From DATAGZ01 sp036263455 (lineage in GTDB: Bacteria; Pseudomonadota; Alphaproteobacteria; Dongiales; Dongiaceae), in NCBI GenBank assembly GCA_036263455.1, contig DATAGZ010000020.1, forward strand, positions 1 to 51,218: a DNA stretch of 51,218 nt, written 5' to 3'. The number at the start of each line of letters is the position of its first letter. The stretch's first letter is position 1. This document shows, piece after piece, positions 8,599 to 16,868 of this stretch. The position numbers were made by a program, and so were the translations under genes. Under the pieces are notes generated by a model. It ran no database searches, was not told the DNA's origin, and worked only from the letters and a program-made list of their open reading frames with translations.

Positions 8599-9947
8599 GC
8601 CTTGACGGTGTGGTGATCGTTGAGGCTGAGGCGCGCCATGACATTGCGTGTATCGACGACGAGCGGGGCGTATTTGGCAATCTGCGCATAATCGACCGCA
8701 TCGTGATCCGTGACGATCAGAACGGCGTCGGTCTTGCGCAGTGCGGCCGGCGTCAGGGAGGTGGATTTTTTACCGGCAAGCTCAGGAAATTCCCGCGACG
8801 GCTTGACCGCCGGGATGTAAGGGTCGTGGTAGCCGACCCGCGCGCCTTGTGCCTCCAGCAGGCGCCAGAGAGCCAGGGCCGGGCTTTCCCGCATGTCATC
8901 GATATTCTTCTTATAGGCGAGACCGAGCAGTAGGATCCGGGCGCGCCACAGGGGTTTCCCTCGGCGGCTCAGCGCCTCGCCGAGGCGTGTCACCACGTGG
9001 CGCGGCATGGCGGTGTTGATCTCCCCGGCAAGTTCAATGAAGCGCGTGGCGATGCCGTATTCGCGGGCCTTCCAAGTCAGGTAAAAGGGATCGATCGGAA
9101 TGCAATGGCCGCCCAGGCCGGGACCGGGGTAAAAAGGCATGAAGCCGAACGGCTTGGTTTTAGCGGCTTCAATGACTTCCCAGATATCGATATTCATCCG
9201 GTCGAAGACGAGCTTCAGCTCGTTGACGAGGGCGATATTGACCGCGCGGAAAATATTCTCGGTCAACTTGACGGCTTCGGCGGTGGCGGAACTCATGACC
9301 GGGACAATGGTTGGAATGGCGGCGCCATAAAGCTGCTTGGCCAAAGCCAGCGATGCCGCATCATCAGCCCCGACGATTTTCGGAATAGTAGCGGTGGAAT
9401 GGTTCCCGTTGCCGGGATCCTCCCGTTCGGGGGAATAGGCAAGAAAGAAGTCTCGGCCACATTCCAGACCGGTTTCGGCCAAGATCGGTAGTACAACTTC
9501 CCGGTTTGTTCCGGGGTAGGTTGTCGATTCAAATACGACCAGCTGTCTGCGCCGTAAATTCCGGGCAATCTCCTGCGCGGTATCGCGCACGAAGCGCAGG
9601 TCGGGCTCGCGATGATGGGTCAGAGGGGTAGGGACGCAGGCGATAATGCAGTCCATCTCGGCCAGCTGCGCGAAATCGGTGCTCGCCGAGAGGATCCCCT
9701 TTTTCACCAAGGAGCGCAGCCGCACACCCGGAATGTGGCGGATATAGGACTTGCCGGCCATGATGGCCGTGGCTTTCACCCGGTCGATATCGAATCCAGT
9801 CACGGCGAAGCCACGCTCGGCGAACAGGCAGGCCAGAGGCAGCCCGACATAGCCAAGACCGATAATGCCGATCCGCGCCTTTTTTTCGGCAATTCGGCGC
9901 CGCAGGCCTGAAGCGGGCGCATGACGGTCTTGACTTCGGGGAAACAT
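8595..9947 (-). CDS. UDP-N-acetyl-D-glucosamine / UDP-glucose 6-dehydrogenase family protein
   Basis: 450 residues. An N-terminal NAD domain (IGIIGLGYVGLPLA at about residues 26-40) is followed by a central dimerisation helix and the catalytic loop GPGLGGHCIPIDPFY, whose Cys forms the thioester during the two-step oxidation of C6. A C-terminal UDP-binding domain contains GLAYKKNIDDMRESP. The ESTTYPGT and VPTPL motifs and the overall length resemble WbpA/TviB-type UDP-GlcNAc dehydrogenases more than short UDP-glucose dehydrogenases; substrate is an inference. It is the first gene of a three-gene overlapping minus-strand run. A perfect 16-bp palindrome lies 18 bp upstream of the start. Confidence 0.88.
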   Translation of the reverse strand: MFPRSQDRHAPASGLRRRIAEKKARIGIIGLGYVGLPLACLFAERGFAVTGFDIDRVKATAIMAGKSYIRHIPGVRLRSLVKKGILSASTDFAQLAEMDCIIACVPTPLTHHREPDLRFVRDTAQEIARNLRRRQLVVFESTTYPGTNREVVLPILAETGLECGRDFFLAYSPEREDPGNGNHSTATIPKIVGADDAASLALAKQLYGAAIPTIVPVMSSATAEAVKLTENIFRAVNIALVNELKLVFDRMNIDIWEVIEAAKTKPFGFMPFYPGPGLGGHCIPIDPFYLTWKAREYGIATRFIELAGEINTAMPRHVVTRLGEALSRRGKPLWRARILLLGLAYKKNIDDMRESPALALWRLLEAQGARVGYHDPYIPAVKPSREFPELAGKKSTSLTPAALRKTDAVLIVTDHDAVDYAQIAKYAPLVVDTRNVMARLSLNDHHTVKA

Positions 9948-9965
9948 CGGCGAAACCTAGCAAAG

Positions 9966-9981
9966 TTCTTTCCGGAAAGAA
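9966..9981. promoter_or_regulatory. Perfect 16-bp palindrome in divergent promoter region
   Basis: TTCTTTCCGGAAAGAA is a perfect inverted repeat with no spacer. It lies in the 76-bp gap between the divergent dehydrogenase (start 9947) and the PAS kinase (start 10024). Size, symmetry and position fit an operator for a dimeric regulator; the regulator is unknown. Confidence 0.45.
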
Positions 9982-9985
9982 AAGG

Positions 9986-10000
9986 TTAAGAAGTCGGTAA
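9986..10000 (+). promoter_or_regulatory. CtrA-like box, one mismatch, before the PAS kinase
   Basis: TTAA-N7-GTAA inside a GGTTA-N9-TAACC inverted repeat (9984-10002), one mismatch from TTAA-N7-TTAA. It is 24 bp before the kinase ATG and directly follows the 16-bp palindrome. Tentative. Confidence 0.3.
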
Positions 10001-10023
10001 CCAAAAGGGACTTGAATATACCC

Positions 10024-13005
10024 ATGAGCGCAAGAGCGCATTTCTCGCTGCGGGTCGGTAAAGATAGGCAATGGATCGTCGAAGATGCCGATGAGACGTA
10101 TTGCGCGCTGACCGGATACGTCCGCGCCCAGCTTACCGGTCGGACGATCGATGATTTGTGGGGCGGCTTGGCGCGTCCGATCCAATCCGTGGCCGCAAAA
10201 GTGACGCTCGAGCAATTCCCCGACACGATCGAGGCATGGTTTCCGGTCCCGCGCGGCCGGCAGTGGCATCGGCTCTCGGCCGCGAAAATGGGCGACCGGC
10301 TGCTGATCACGGTCATGGATATCACGCAGGAAAGAGAATCGAACGAAAACGCCTTCCGGGTCCTGACTCAATGCCGAGATATTCTCTATTCCATGGCGCT
10401 GCCGGATTACCGCATCGTTTATACCAGCAGTTCGATCACCGCGGTGGTCGGCTTTACCGTGCAGGAAATTCTCGAAGATCCTTTCCGTTGGCAGCACATT
10501 ATTCATCCCGAGGATCGGGTCACCGTCGCGGAAGGCCTTGAGCGTGTCGTGCAGACCGGGCGCGTGGAAAACCAATTTCGAGGGGTCCTCGATACGGGAG
10601 AGGTACGACAATTCGCCAATCGCATGGTCCTGGTGCGCGATGCCGAAGGCAATCCCTGGCGGGTCGATGGGGTGATCTCGGACGTGACCGACCAAAGCCA
10701 GCAGCTCGGTATTCCCGACGACCATCGATCCCATACGGATGTCGTGCTGCGGATGACGAAGGATTACCGCATTATCTCCTGCAACGCCGCCTATGCTTCG
10801 ATCTACGGCCTGGTTCCGGCTGAGGTCATCGGCCAGAACCTGCTCGATCTCGTCACGCCCCAGGAAGCGTCCATCATCTCCGCGAAATATTCCAAACTCG
10901 TTAAGGAAGGCGGCATTTTCCACGAAGAAGCACCCAAGCGCGGAGCGAGCGGCGCCATGCGCTGGTATCGCTGGACCGGAATTGCGATCACCGATGCATA
11001 CGGCGAGGTGACGGAAATCCAGGCGGTTGGGCAGGATATCACGACAGCCAAGGAGATGGAGCTCGCGCTCAAGGAAAGCCGGATCCGCTTTTCCCTCGCT
11101 GCAACGGGGAACAACGATGGCATTTGGGATTGGGACATGGTGCGTGGCCAATTATGGCTGTCGACCAATTTCAAAGAACAGCTCGGCTACGAGGAAACGG
11201 CTCTGCCGCCCCATTCGACCTCGCTCGCTGGCCTCATCCACCGGGAAGATTACGCGGAGTTCCTGGCCCAGATCGAACGCTACCGGCAGGGAAGAATCCC
11301 CCGCATCGATCTTGTGCAACGCTACTATCACGTTTCCGGCGCGGAGATTCACTTTCATTGTCGGGCCATCGGTGAACGTAACGAGGCCGGCGAGCTGATC
11401 CGGCTCGTTGGAACCAATACCAATATCACGCGGATCGTGCGTGCCGAAAACCGGCTGAAGGACGCTATCGAGGTGATCAGCGAAGGTTTCGTCCTTTTCG
11501 ATCCTCAAGACCGCGTGGTCTTGCATAATGACCAGTTTTTTTACACGCCGGCTTTAAGCGCCGCCGGAGATTTGACCGGCAAGACCTTTGGCGAGATCGC
11601 GCGAATCTTCGCCTATGGCGATGTGACCGACAAGAAGGTCGGCGACGATCCCGAGGCATGGATTGCCTGGCGCATCGCGCAGCACAATAATCCATCCGCC
11701 GAACCCTACGAACAGCAGCTGACCGATGGAAGATGGATGCGAATCCATGAACGCCGCACATCGGATGGCGGATGGGTCGGGATCTGGACCGACATCACCG
11801 CCCTGAAAAAAGCGGAACTGCGGCTGCGCGACGCGATCGAGGCGATCAATGACGGCTTCCTGCTCCTCGACAATGACTTTACGATCATCACATGCAACAG
11901 CCGCCTCCAGGAGCTCTATCCGATCAGCGCGCCGCTTTTGAAGCCTGGCATGCCGCTTGCCGAGGTACTGCGCTACGGTGCCATACACGGCGAATATCCC
12001 GGCGTTACCGATATCGATGCCTTTATCGAAGAAGCGCTGCGGCTTATCCGGCCCGATCGTCCGGTAGTGTACGAGCGCGAAGTCGCCAATGGGCGCTGGC
12101 TGCTCTCCAGCCAGCAGCATACCAGCAATGGCGATATCGTCGGGACGCGTACCGATATCACCAGCCAAAAAGAGAAAGAAGCCGAACTGCGCATGGCGCG
12201 CAATGCGGCCGACCAGGCGAACGCAGCAAAGTCGCGCTTCCTTGCTCATATGAGCCATGAATTGCGAACGCCGCTCAATGCCATCCTGGGTTTTACCGAC
12301 GTCATGCGCAATGGCGTGTTCGGCGCGGTGGGCGACCCCCGCTACCTTCAATATCTCAATTTTATTTATGAGAGCGGCTTTCACCTTCTGTCGCTTATCA
12401 ATGACATTCTCGACCTCTCCAAGGTCGAGGCCGGCAAACGCGAACTGGTTATCGAGGAAGCGGTCACGCAGGAGCTCGCTCATAACTGTCTCCAGATTGT
12501 CATCGGGCAGGCGCGCGACAAGAATATCACGCTGCGCTACGATCCCAGCCCGCGCTGCACCACGCTTCGGTGCGACGTGCGGGCCGTCAAGCAGATCATC
12601 ATCAACCTGCTCTCCAACGCTGTTAAATTCACGCTCGCCAACGGCGTGGTCGATCTCGAACTCGATACCGAAGGTGACTATTACCGCATCAGGGTGACCG
12701 ATTCCGGCATCGGCATGGCGGAAGAAGATATTCCCCGCGCCTTCGATCCTTTCGGCCAGATCGAAAGCGATCTCGCCCGTTCGGTTCAAGGAACAGGACT
12801 CGGCTTGCCGCTCGTCAAGTCGCTGGTCGAGCTGCATGGCGGCTATATCGACATCGCCAGCACGGTGGGTAAGGGAACCTCGATCACCATTTATCTACCG
12901 GTCCATGGCCAGGTCATCGCCGATCAAACAAGACACGTCTTGCGGTACCGGGAATTCCCGCCTGCGGTTCCTGTAGTCTCTTTGGCGGAGCGAACCGCGC
13001 CTTAA
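10024..13005 (+). CDS. Soluble multi-PAS sensor histidine kinase (PleC/DivJ/PdhS-like)
   Basis: 993 residues from the ATG at 10024; a TTG at 10012 is possible, but the purine-rich AAAAGGGA at 10003-10010 would be too close to it. No membrane segment is visible, so it should be cytoplasmic. About six PAS-type domains fill residues ~1-720, the fourth resembling PAS_3 and the last two the PAS_7 type (SEGFVLFDPQDRVVLHN and NDGFLLLDNDFTIITCN). The HisKA domain has the phosphoacceptor His745 in HMSHELRTPLNAILGF. The ATPase domain has the N box (INLLSNAVKFT), DSGIGM and GTGLGLPLV. The dimerisation helix with GVFGAVGDPRY and SLINDILDLSKVEAGK is typical of the alphaproteobacterial PleC/DivJ/PdhS group that controls DivK and CtrA. 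There is no receiver domain. Ligands of the PAS domains are unknown. Confidence 0.88.
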   Translation: MSARAHFSLRVGKDRQWIVEDADETYCALTGYVRAQLTGRTIDDLWGGLARPIQSVAAKVTLEQFPDTIEAWFPVPRGRQWHRLSAAKMGDRLLITVMDITQERESNENAFRVLTQCRDILYSMALPDYRIVYTSSSITAVVGFTVQEILEDPFRWQHIIHPEDRVTVAEGLERVVQTGRVENQFRGVLDTGEVRQFANRMVLVRDAEGNPWRVDGVISDVTDQSQQLGIPDDHRSHTDVVLRMTKDYRIISCNAAYASIYGLVPAEVIGQNLLDLVTPQEASIISAKYSKLVKEGGIFHEEAPKRGASGAMRWYRWTGIAITDAYGEVTEIQAVGQDITTAKEMELALKESRIRFSLAATGNNDGIWDWDMVRGQLWLSTNFKEQLGYEETALPPHSTSLAGLIHREDYAEFLAQIERYRQGRIPRIDLVQRYYHVSGAEIHFHCRAIGERNEAGELIRLVGTNTNITRIVRAENRLKDAIEVISEGFVLFDPQDRVVLHNDQFFYTPALSAAGDLTGKTFGEIARIFAYGDVTDKKVGDDPEAWIAWRIAQHNNPSAEPYEQQLTDGRWMRIHERRTSDGGWVGIWTDITALKKAELRLRDAIEAINDGFLLLDNDFTIITCNSRLQELYPISAPLLKPGMPLAEVLRYGAIHGEYPGVTDIDAFIEEALRLIRPDRPVVYEREVANGRWLLSSQQHTSNGDIVGTRTDITSQKEKEAELRMARNAADQANAAKSRFLAHMSHELRTPLNAILGFTDVMRNGVFGAVGDPRYLQYLNFIYESGFHLLSLINDILDLSKVEAGKRELVIEEAVTQELAHNCLQIVIGQARDKNITLRYDPSPRCTTLRCDVRAVKQIIINLLSNAVKFTLANGVVDLELDTEGDYYRIRVTDSGIGMAEEDIPRAFDPFGQIESDLARSVQGTGLGLPLVKSLVELHGGYIDIASTVGKGTSITIYLPVHGQVIADQTRHVLRYREFPPAVPVVSLAERTAP

Positions 13006-13022
13006 GGCCATGGCGGTTACGA

Positions 13023-13037
13023 TTAAGCCGTTCTTAA
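13023..13037 (+). promoter_or_regulatory. Exact CtrA consensus box (TTAA-N7-TTAA)
   Basis: TTAAGCCGTTCTTAA matches the full TTAA-N7-TTAA consensus and sits 39 bp upstream of the chemoreceptor ATG at 13077, in the 71-bp gap after the kinase gene. CtrA controls motility and chemotaxis genes in many alphaproteobacteria, so location and target are consistent. An inner CCGTT/AACGG hairpin overlaps the box. Confidence 0.55.
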
Positions 13038-13076
13038 CGGGGATCGGCGAATCATGGATTTTTTTGGGAGCAAGAG

Positions 13077-15242
13077 ATGCTTTTGAAGTCCATGTCCATA
13101 TTCAAGAAGCTGCTGATCGTTTTTGTGCTTTTCGCCACACCGCTCGGCTACCTGCTTTTCAGCCTGGTCAATGCGCTGCAGGTCAATATCGACTTTGCCA
13201 AGCAAGAGCTTCAGGGGAACGCCTATCTTGCCAAGGTCCAGCAGGCGCAGGAGCAGCTTCTCGTCAAGGGTGACAATTCCACCCTCAAGCAGGTGTTGGC
13301 GGCGATTCCCGCGCCCTTCGATGCCGACAAGCCGGCGCTCGGCCTCAGGGATAAGCTCGCCAGCCATATCGATACATCCACGACCGACGCGTTCCACCAA
13401 GATCTGCTCGATTTCATTCAGGCGATCGGCAATGTATCGAATCTTATTCTCGATCCTGACCTCGACACCTATTACACGATGGACACGGTGGTCATGCGTG
13501 TCCCGCTGCTGGCCAACCGGGTCAAGGAATTGAGCGCCGCTCAGCCGCAATCGCCGCGCGTGCCCTTCCTGTTGGACCAAATCAACTCCTCCTGGCACGA
13601 TGCAAAAAATTCACTGGCGTCCGCGTTCGCCGGAAATTCCAGCGGCACTGAGCAATCCGCACTCGATGGTCTGATCAAGAATGTCGATGCAAGCCTCCAG
13701 GCTTTTCTCGCCGGTATCCAATCCGACGCCCGCCAGGATTCGCTGAGCGATAATACCCTGCGCGCCTTGTTTACCTTGGCGGTCGCGTCCCGCCAGCAGC
13801 TCGATCTCCTGCTTCAGGCCCGGATCGACCGGTTACAGGGCGAGCGCACCCGGACATTAACCATAGCGTGCTCGCTGTTTCTCGCGATGTTGGTCCTGGG
13901 CGGGATTATCTTGCGCATGAGCGTGCTGGGACCGTTGCGCACCCTGACTGCGGCCATGCAGCAGCTTGCCAAGGACGAGTCGAACACGGCAATCCCGCTT
14001 GCAGATCATCATGACGAGCTCGGAACCATGGCGCGCGCCGTGGAGCAATTCAAGGGGCTGATGGCGCAAAAAGTTGCCGCCCAGACCGCCGAATGGGACA
14101 AGACGGTGATGCGTGAGCGTGGCTTTGCGGCCATCGACCGCATGACGCGGGATTTCGGCGAAGGCATCATCGGGACGCTGCGCGCGGCTGCCCACGCGAG
14201 TGAGCAATTGCAAAAGGCGAGCCGCGACGTCACCACAGTCATCCAAAGCAGCCTCAACAGTTCCGACAACGCTGCCTCTATTGCCCACCGCAGTGCCCAG
14301 GATATCGGCGCGATCGCCGCCGCGGCCGAGGAATTGGCTACCAGTGGCAACGATATCGGCTCCAATGTTCAGCATTCGATGCAGACCGCCAATCGCGCGG
14401 TGGAGGAAGCGGAGAAAGCGGCAAAGATCATTGCCAGTCTGGGCGACATGACCAGCCGGATCGGCTCGATCGTCAATCTGATCAATGACATCGCCAGCCA
14501 GACCAATCTCCTGGCGTTGAACGCCACGATCGAAGCCGCTCGCGCCGGAGAGGCAGGCAAAGGCTTCGCGGTCGTTGCTAATGAGGTGAAGTCGCTCGCC
14601 AACCAAACCGCGCGGGCGACCGAGGACATCGCCAAGCAGATCGGCTCGGTGCGGCAGATCGCCCAGGACGTGTCCCATGCCATTGGCAGCGTTGACAAGG
14701 TCATCGCGGAGATGCACCAATCGGCGAACGCCATCGCCGCCACCATCGTCCAGCAAAACAGCGCAACCACAGAGATCGCCCAGCGCGCCACCCAGATATC
14801 CGACAATACGCGCAGCACCACGGCGGATATCGACAAGGCCCGGGACGCAGCCAGCAGCGCGGTTGGCGATACCGAGCGTCTGCTGGTGGAAAGCGGGCAG
14901 CTCGCGGGCATCACCTTGACCCTGCGCAAGGAAATGGAGAATTTCCTGGAAACGCTCGGCGCCGTCTCCGATCGCAGCCTCTTCGAATTGCGCGAGGTGG
15001 AGTGGCCGGCCTCGCTTACCTGGGAAGGCGGTCAGGCCAATGGACGCATCGTTCAGGCGTGTTTGGGAAGCGTGGATTTCTCTGCCATGCCCCCTTTGGA
15101 ATCCGGAACCCAGCTCAACCTTTCCTTCCGCAACCTCGAACTCACGGGGCGTCTCGTGCGCCGCGAGGGCGAGGTAGGGCGAATCCATCTTGACGTTTCG
15201 CTTGACCGGCGGAGCCAACTCCAGGCGCTGCTGGCGGCGTAG
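13077..15242 (+). CDS. Methyl-accepting chemotaxis protein with C-terminal PilZ-like extension
   Basis: 721 residues; the ATG at 13077 has GGGAG at 13066-13070. Two membrane helices (about 9-31 and 258-280) enclose a ~225-residue periplasmic, mostly helical sensor region. A HAMP domain follows (about 281-333), then the coiled-coil signalling domain whose tip, NDIASQTNLLALNATIEAA at about 470, contacts CheA/CheW. After the coiled coil, residues ~637-721 form an extra globular region (RNLELTGRLVRREGE is part of it) resembling a degenerate PilZ beta barrel; the canonical RxxxR and DxSxxG c-di-GMP motifs are not clear. It follows the PAS kinase by 71 bp and has its own CtrA box. The ligand is unknown. 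Confidence 0.92.
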   Translation: MLLKSMSIFKKLLIVFVLFATPLGYLLFSLVNALQVNIDFAKQELQGNAYLAKVQQAQEQLLVKGDNSTLKQVLAAIPAPFDADKPALGLRDKLASHIDTSTTDAFHQDLLDFIQAIGNVSNLILDPDLDTYYTMDTVVMRVPLLANRVKELSAAQPQSPRVPFLLDQINSSWHDAKNSLASAFAGNSSGTEQSALDGLIKNVDASLQAFLAGIQSDARQDSLSDNTLRALFTLAVASRQQLDLLLQARIDRLQGERTRTLTIACSLFLAMLVLGGIILRMSVLGPLRTLTAAMQQLAKDESNTAIPLADHHDELGTMARAVEQFKGLMAQKVAAQTAEWDKTVMRERGFAAIDRMTRDFGEGIIGTLRAAAHASEQLQKASRDVTTVIQSSLNSSDNAASIAHRSAQDIGAIAAAAEELATSGNDIGSNVQHSMQTANRAVEEAEKAAKIIASLGDMTSRIGSIVNLINDIASQTNLLALNATIEAARAGEAGKGFAVVANEVKSLANQTARATEDIAKQIGSVRQIAQDVSHAIGSVDKVIAEMHQSANAIAATIVQQNSATTEIAQRATQISDNTRSTTADIDKARDAASSAVGDTERLLVESGQLAGITLTLRKEMENFLETLGAVSDRSLFELREVEWPASLTWEGGQANGRIVQACLGSVDFSAMPPLESGTQLNLSFRNLELTGRLVRREGEVGRIHLDVSLDRRSQLQALLAA

Positions 15243-15296
15243 CGATGGTGTGTCGCCGCTTTCAAGAATCCTGGGGATCCGGGCGATACTCCCGGC

Positions 15297-16868
15297 CTAG
15301 TGTTCCTTGACCTTCAGAAAGCGGAGGTCGGGATAATCCTGTGCCGCTTTATCCAGGTGCCAGGCATTTCGCGCGAGAAAGACCGGTTCGCGATTATGGT
15401 CGAAGGCGAGGCTCGCGCGGTTGGCATCCTCAAACCGCTTGATCGCGACAGGATCGTCGGCTTCGATCCAACGCGCGGTGTGGAGGCTCGCCGGCTCGAA
15501 GCGGACCGGGAGATCGTATTCGGCGCGGATGCGCGCAGCCAGAACCTCAAATTGCAGCGCGCCGACGACGCCGACGATCCAATCGGTACCCAGCTCGGGC
15601 TTGAAGACACGCGCGGCGCCCTCTTCGGCGAGTTGGGTGAGGGCTTTTCCGAGGTGCTTGGCGCGCAGCGGGTCGCCCGCCCGCGCCGCCTGCAGATATT
15701 CAGGAGCAAAGGCGGGCAGGCCCAGGAAGCTCAGCTCTTCGCCTTCGGTCAGGGTATCGCCGATACGCAGATTGCCGTGATTGGGAATGCCAACGATGTC
15801 GCCGGCACAGGCGCTCTCGGCGAGCTGGCGATCTTGAGCCAGGAACAGCACCGGATTGTGGAGGACGATCTCGCGGCCCGCTCGGACATGGCGCATTTTC
15901 ATGCCGCGCCGCAGGCGCCCCGAACATAGCCTGAGAAAGGCGATGCGGTCGCGGTGCTTGGGGTCCATGTTGGCCTGGATCTTGAAAATGAAGCCCGTTG
16001 CCGCTTTTTCCTCCGGATGGACGAAACGGCTCAGCGCCTTTTGCGGCCGAGGGGAAGGCGCCATGGTGCGGATGCCCTCCAACAATTCCTGGACGCCGAA
16101 ATTATTGATCGCGCTCCCGAAAAACACTGGGCTGAGATGGCCTTCACGATAGGATGACAGCGAGAAGGGCGGCAAAGCCGCGCGGGCGAGCGCGATTTCC
16201 TCGCATAATTGTTCGGCTGGGCGCGGTCCGATCGCCGAGGCGAGCGCGTCCTTATCCAGACCCGAGATTTCAGTGAATTGCGTCTTGCCGCCGCGTTCCA
16301 TCAACGCCAATCGATTGTGGATAAGATCGAAGCAGCCCTGAAACTGCTTGCCCATCCCGATGGGCCAGCTGGCGGGGCTGACGTCGAGGGCCAGCGTTCC
16401 AGCGATATCGTCGAGCAGCGCGAAAGGGTCGAGCGCCTCGCGGTCCATCTTGTTGATGAAGGTAATGATCGGTACATCGCGCAGGCGGCATGCTTCGAAC
16501 AGCTTGCGGGTCTGGCTCTCGATCCCCTTTGCGGCATCGATCACCATGATGGCGGAATCGACCGCGGTCAGGGTCCGATAGGTATCCTCGGAAAAATCCT
16601 CGTGGCCGGGCGTATCGAGCAGATTGAATGTGCAATCGCCATAGGAGAAGGTCATGACCGAGGCCGTGACCGAGATGCCGCGCTCGCGCTCGACCGCGAG
16701 CCAGTCGGAACGCGCGCGGCGCTGTTCACCTCGCGCCTTGACGGCTCCGGCCAGCTGGATCGCGCCGCCGAGGAAAAGAAGCTTTTCGGTCAACGTCGTC
16801 TTGCCGGCATCGGGGTGGGCGATAATTGCAAAGGTGCGCCGGGCCGCGATTTCCTGCGCGAGAGTCAT
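15297..16868 (-). CDS. prfC: Peptide chain release factor 3 (RF3)
   Basis: 523 residues from the ATG at 16868 (MTLAQEIAARRTFA, the usual start of RF3); the frame continues upstream into proA territory and that part is spurious. RF3 is a translational GTPase that removes RF1/RF2 from the ribosome after termination. GTPase motifs are present: AHPDAGKTT (G1), RGISVTAS (switch region), DTPGHEDF (G3) and NKMDRE (G4), with the RF3-specific C-terminal domains behind. It overlaps the proA stop by 4 nt (16865-16868) and is the last gene of an obgE-proB-proA-prfC run, so it is probably translationally coupled to proline biosynthesis genes. Confidence 0.96.
   Translation of the reverse strand: MTLAQEIAARRTFAIIAHPDAGKTTLTEKLLFLGGAIQLAGAVKARGEQRRARSDWLAVERERGISVTASVMTFSYGDCTFNLLDTPGHEDFSEDTYRTLTAVDSAIMVIDAAKGIESQTRKLFEACRLRDVPIITFINKMDREALDPFALLDDIAGTLALDVSPASWPIGMGKQFQGCFDLIHNRLALMERGGKTQFTEISGLDKDALASAIGPRPAEQLCEEIALARAALPPFSLSSYREGHLSPVFFGSAINNFGVQELLEGIRTMAPSPRPQKALSRFVHPEEKAATGFIFKIQANMDPKHRDRIAFLRLCSGRLRRGMKMRHVRAGREIVLHNPVLFLAQDRQLAESACAGDIVGIPNHGNLRIGDTLTEGEELSFLGLPAFAPEYLQAARAGDPLRAKHLGKALTQLAEEGAARVFKPELGTDWIVGVVGALQFEVLAARIRAEYDLPVRFEPASLHTARWIEADDPVAIKRFEDANRASLAFDHNREPVFLARNAWHLDKAAQDYPDLRFLKVKEH

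Noticed and set aside
9529..11151. 540-codon minus-strand frame spanning the dehydrogenase 5' end and the kinase
   Set aside because: It crosses two real genes and their divergent promoter; the translation is not protein-like beyond chance.
11554..12837. 427-codon minus-strand frame inside the PAS kinase
   Set aside because: It lies wholly inside a gene with complete HisKA and ATPase motifs and shows no family signature.
13857..15218. 453-codon minus-strand frame opposite the chemoreceptor
   Set aside because: Mirror of the heptad-rich signalling domain; no independent start signal or domain.
15279..15295. CCGGG-N7-CCCGG hairpin between the chemoreceptor and prfC
   Set aside because: Five base pairs without a T-run; expected by chance in GC-rich DNA, so not called a terminator.
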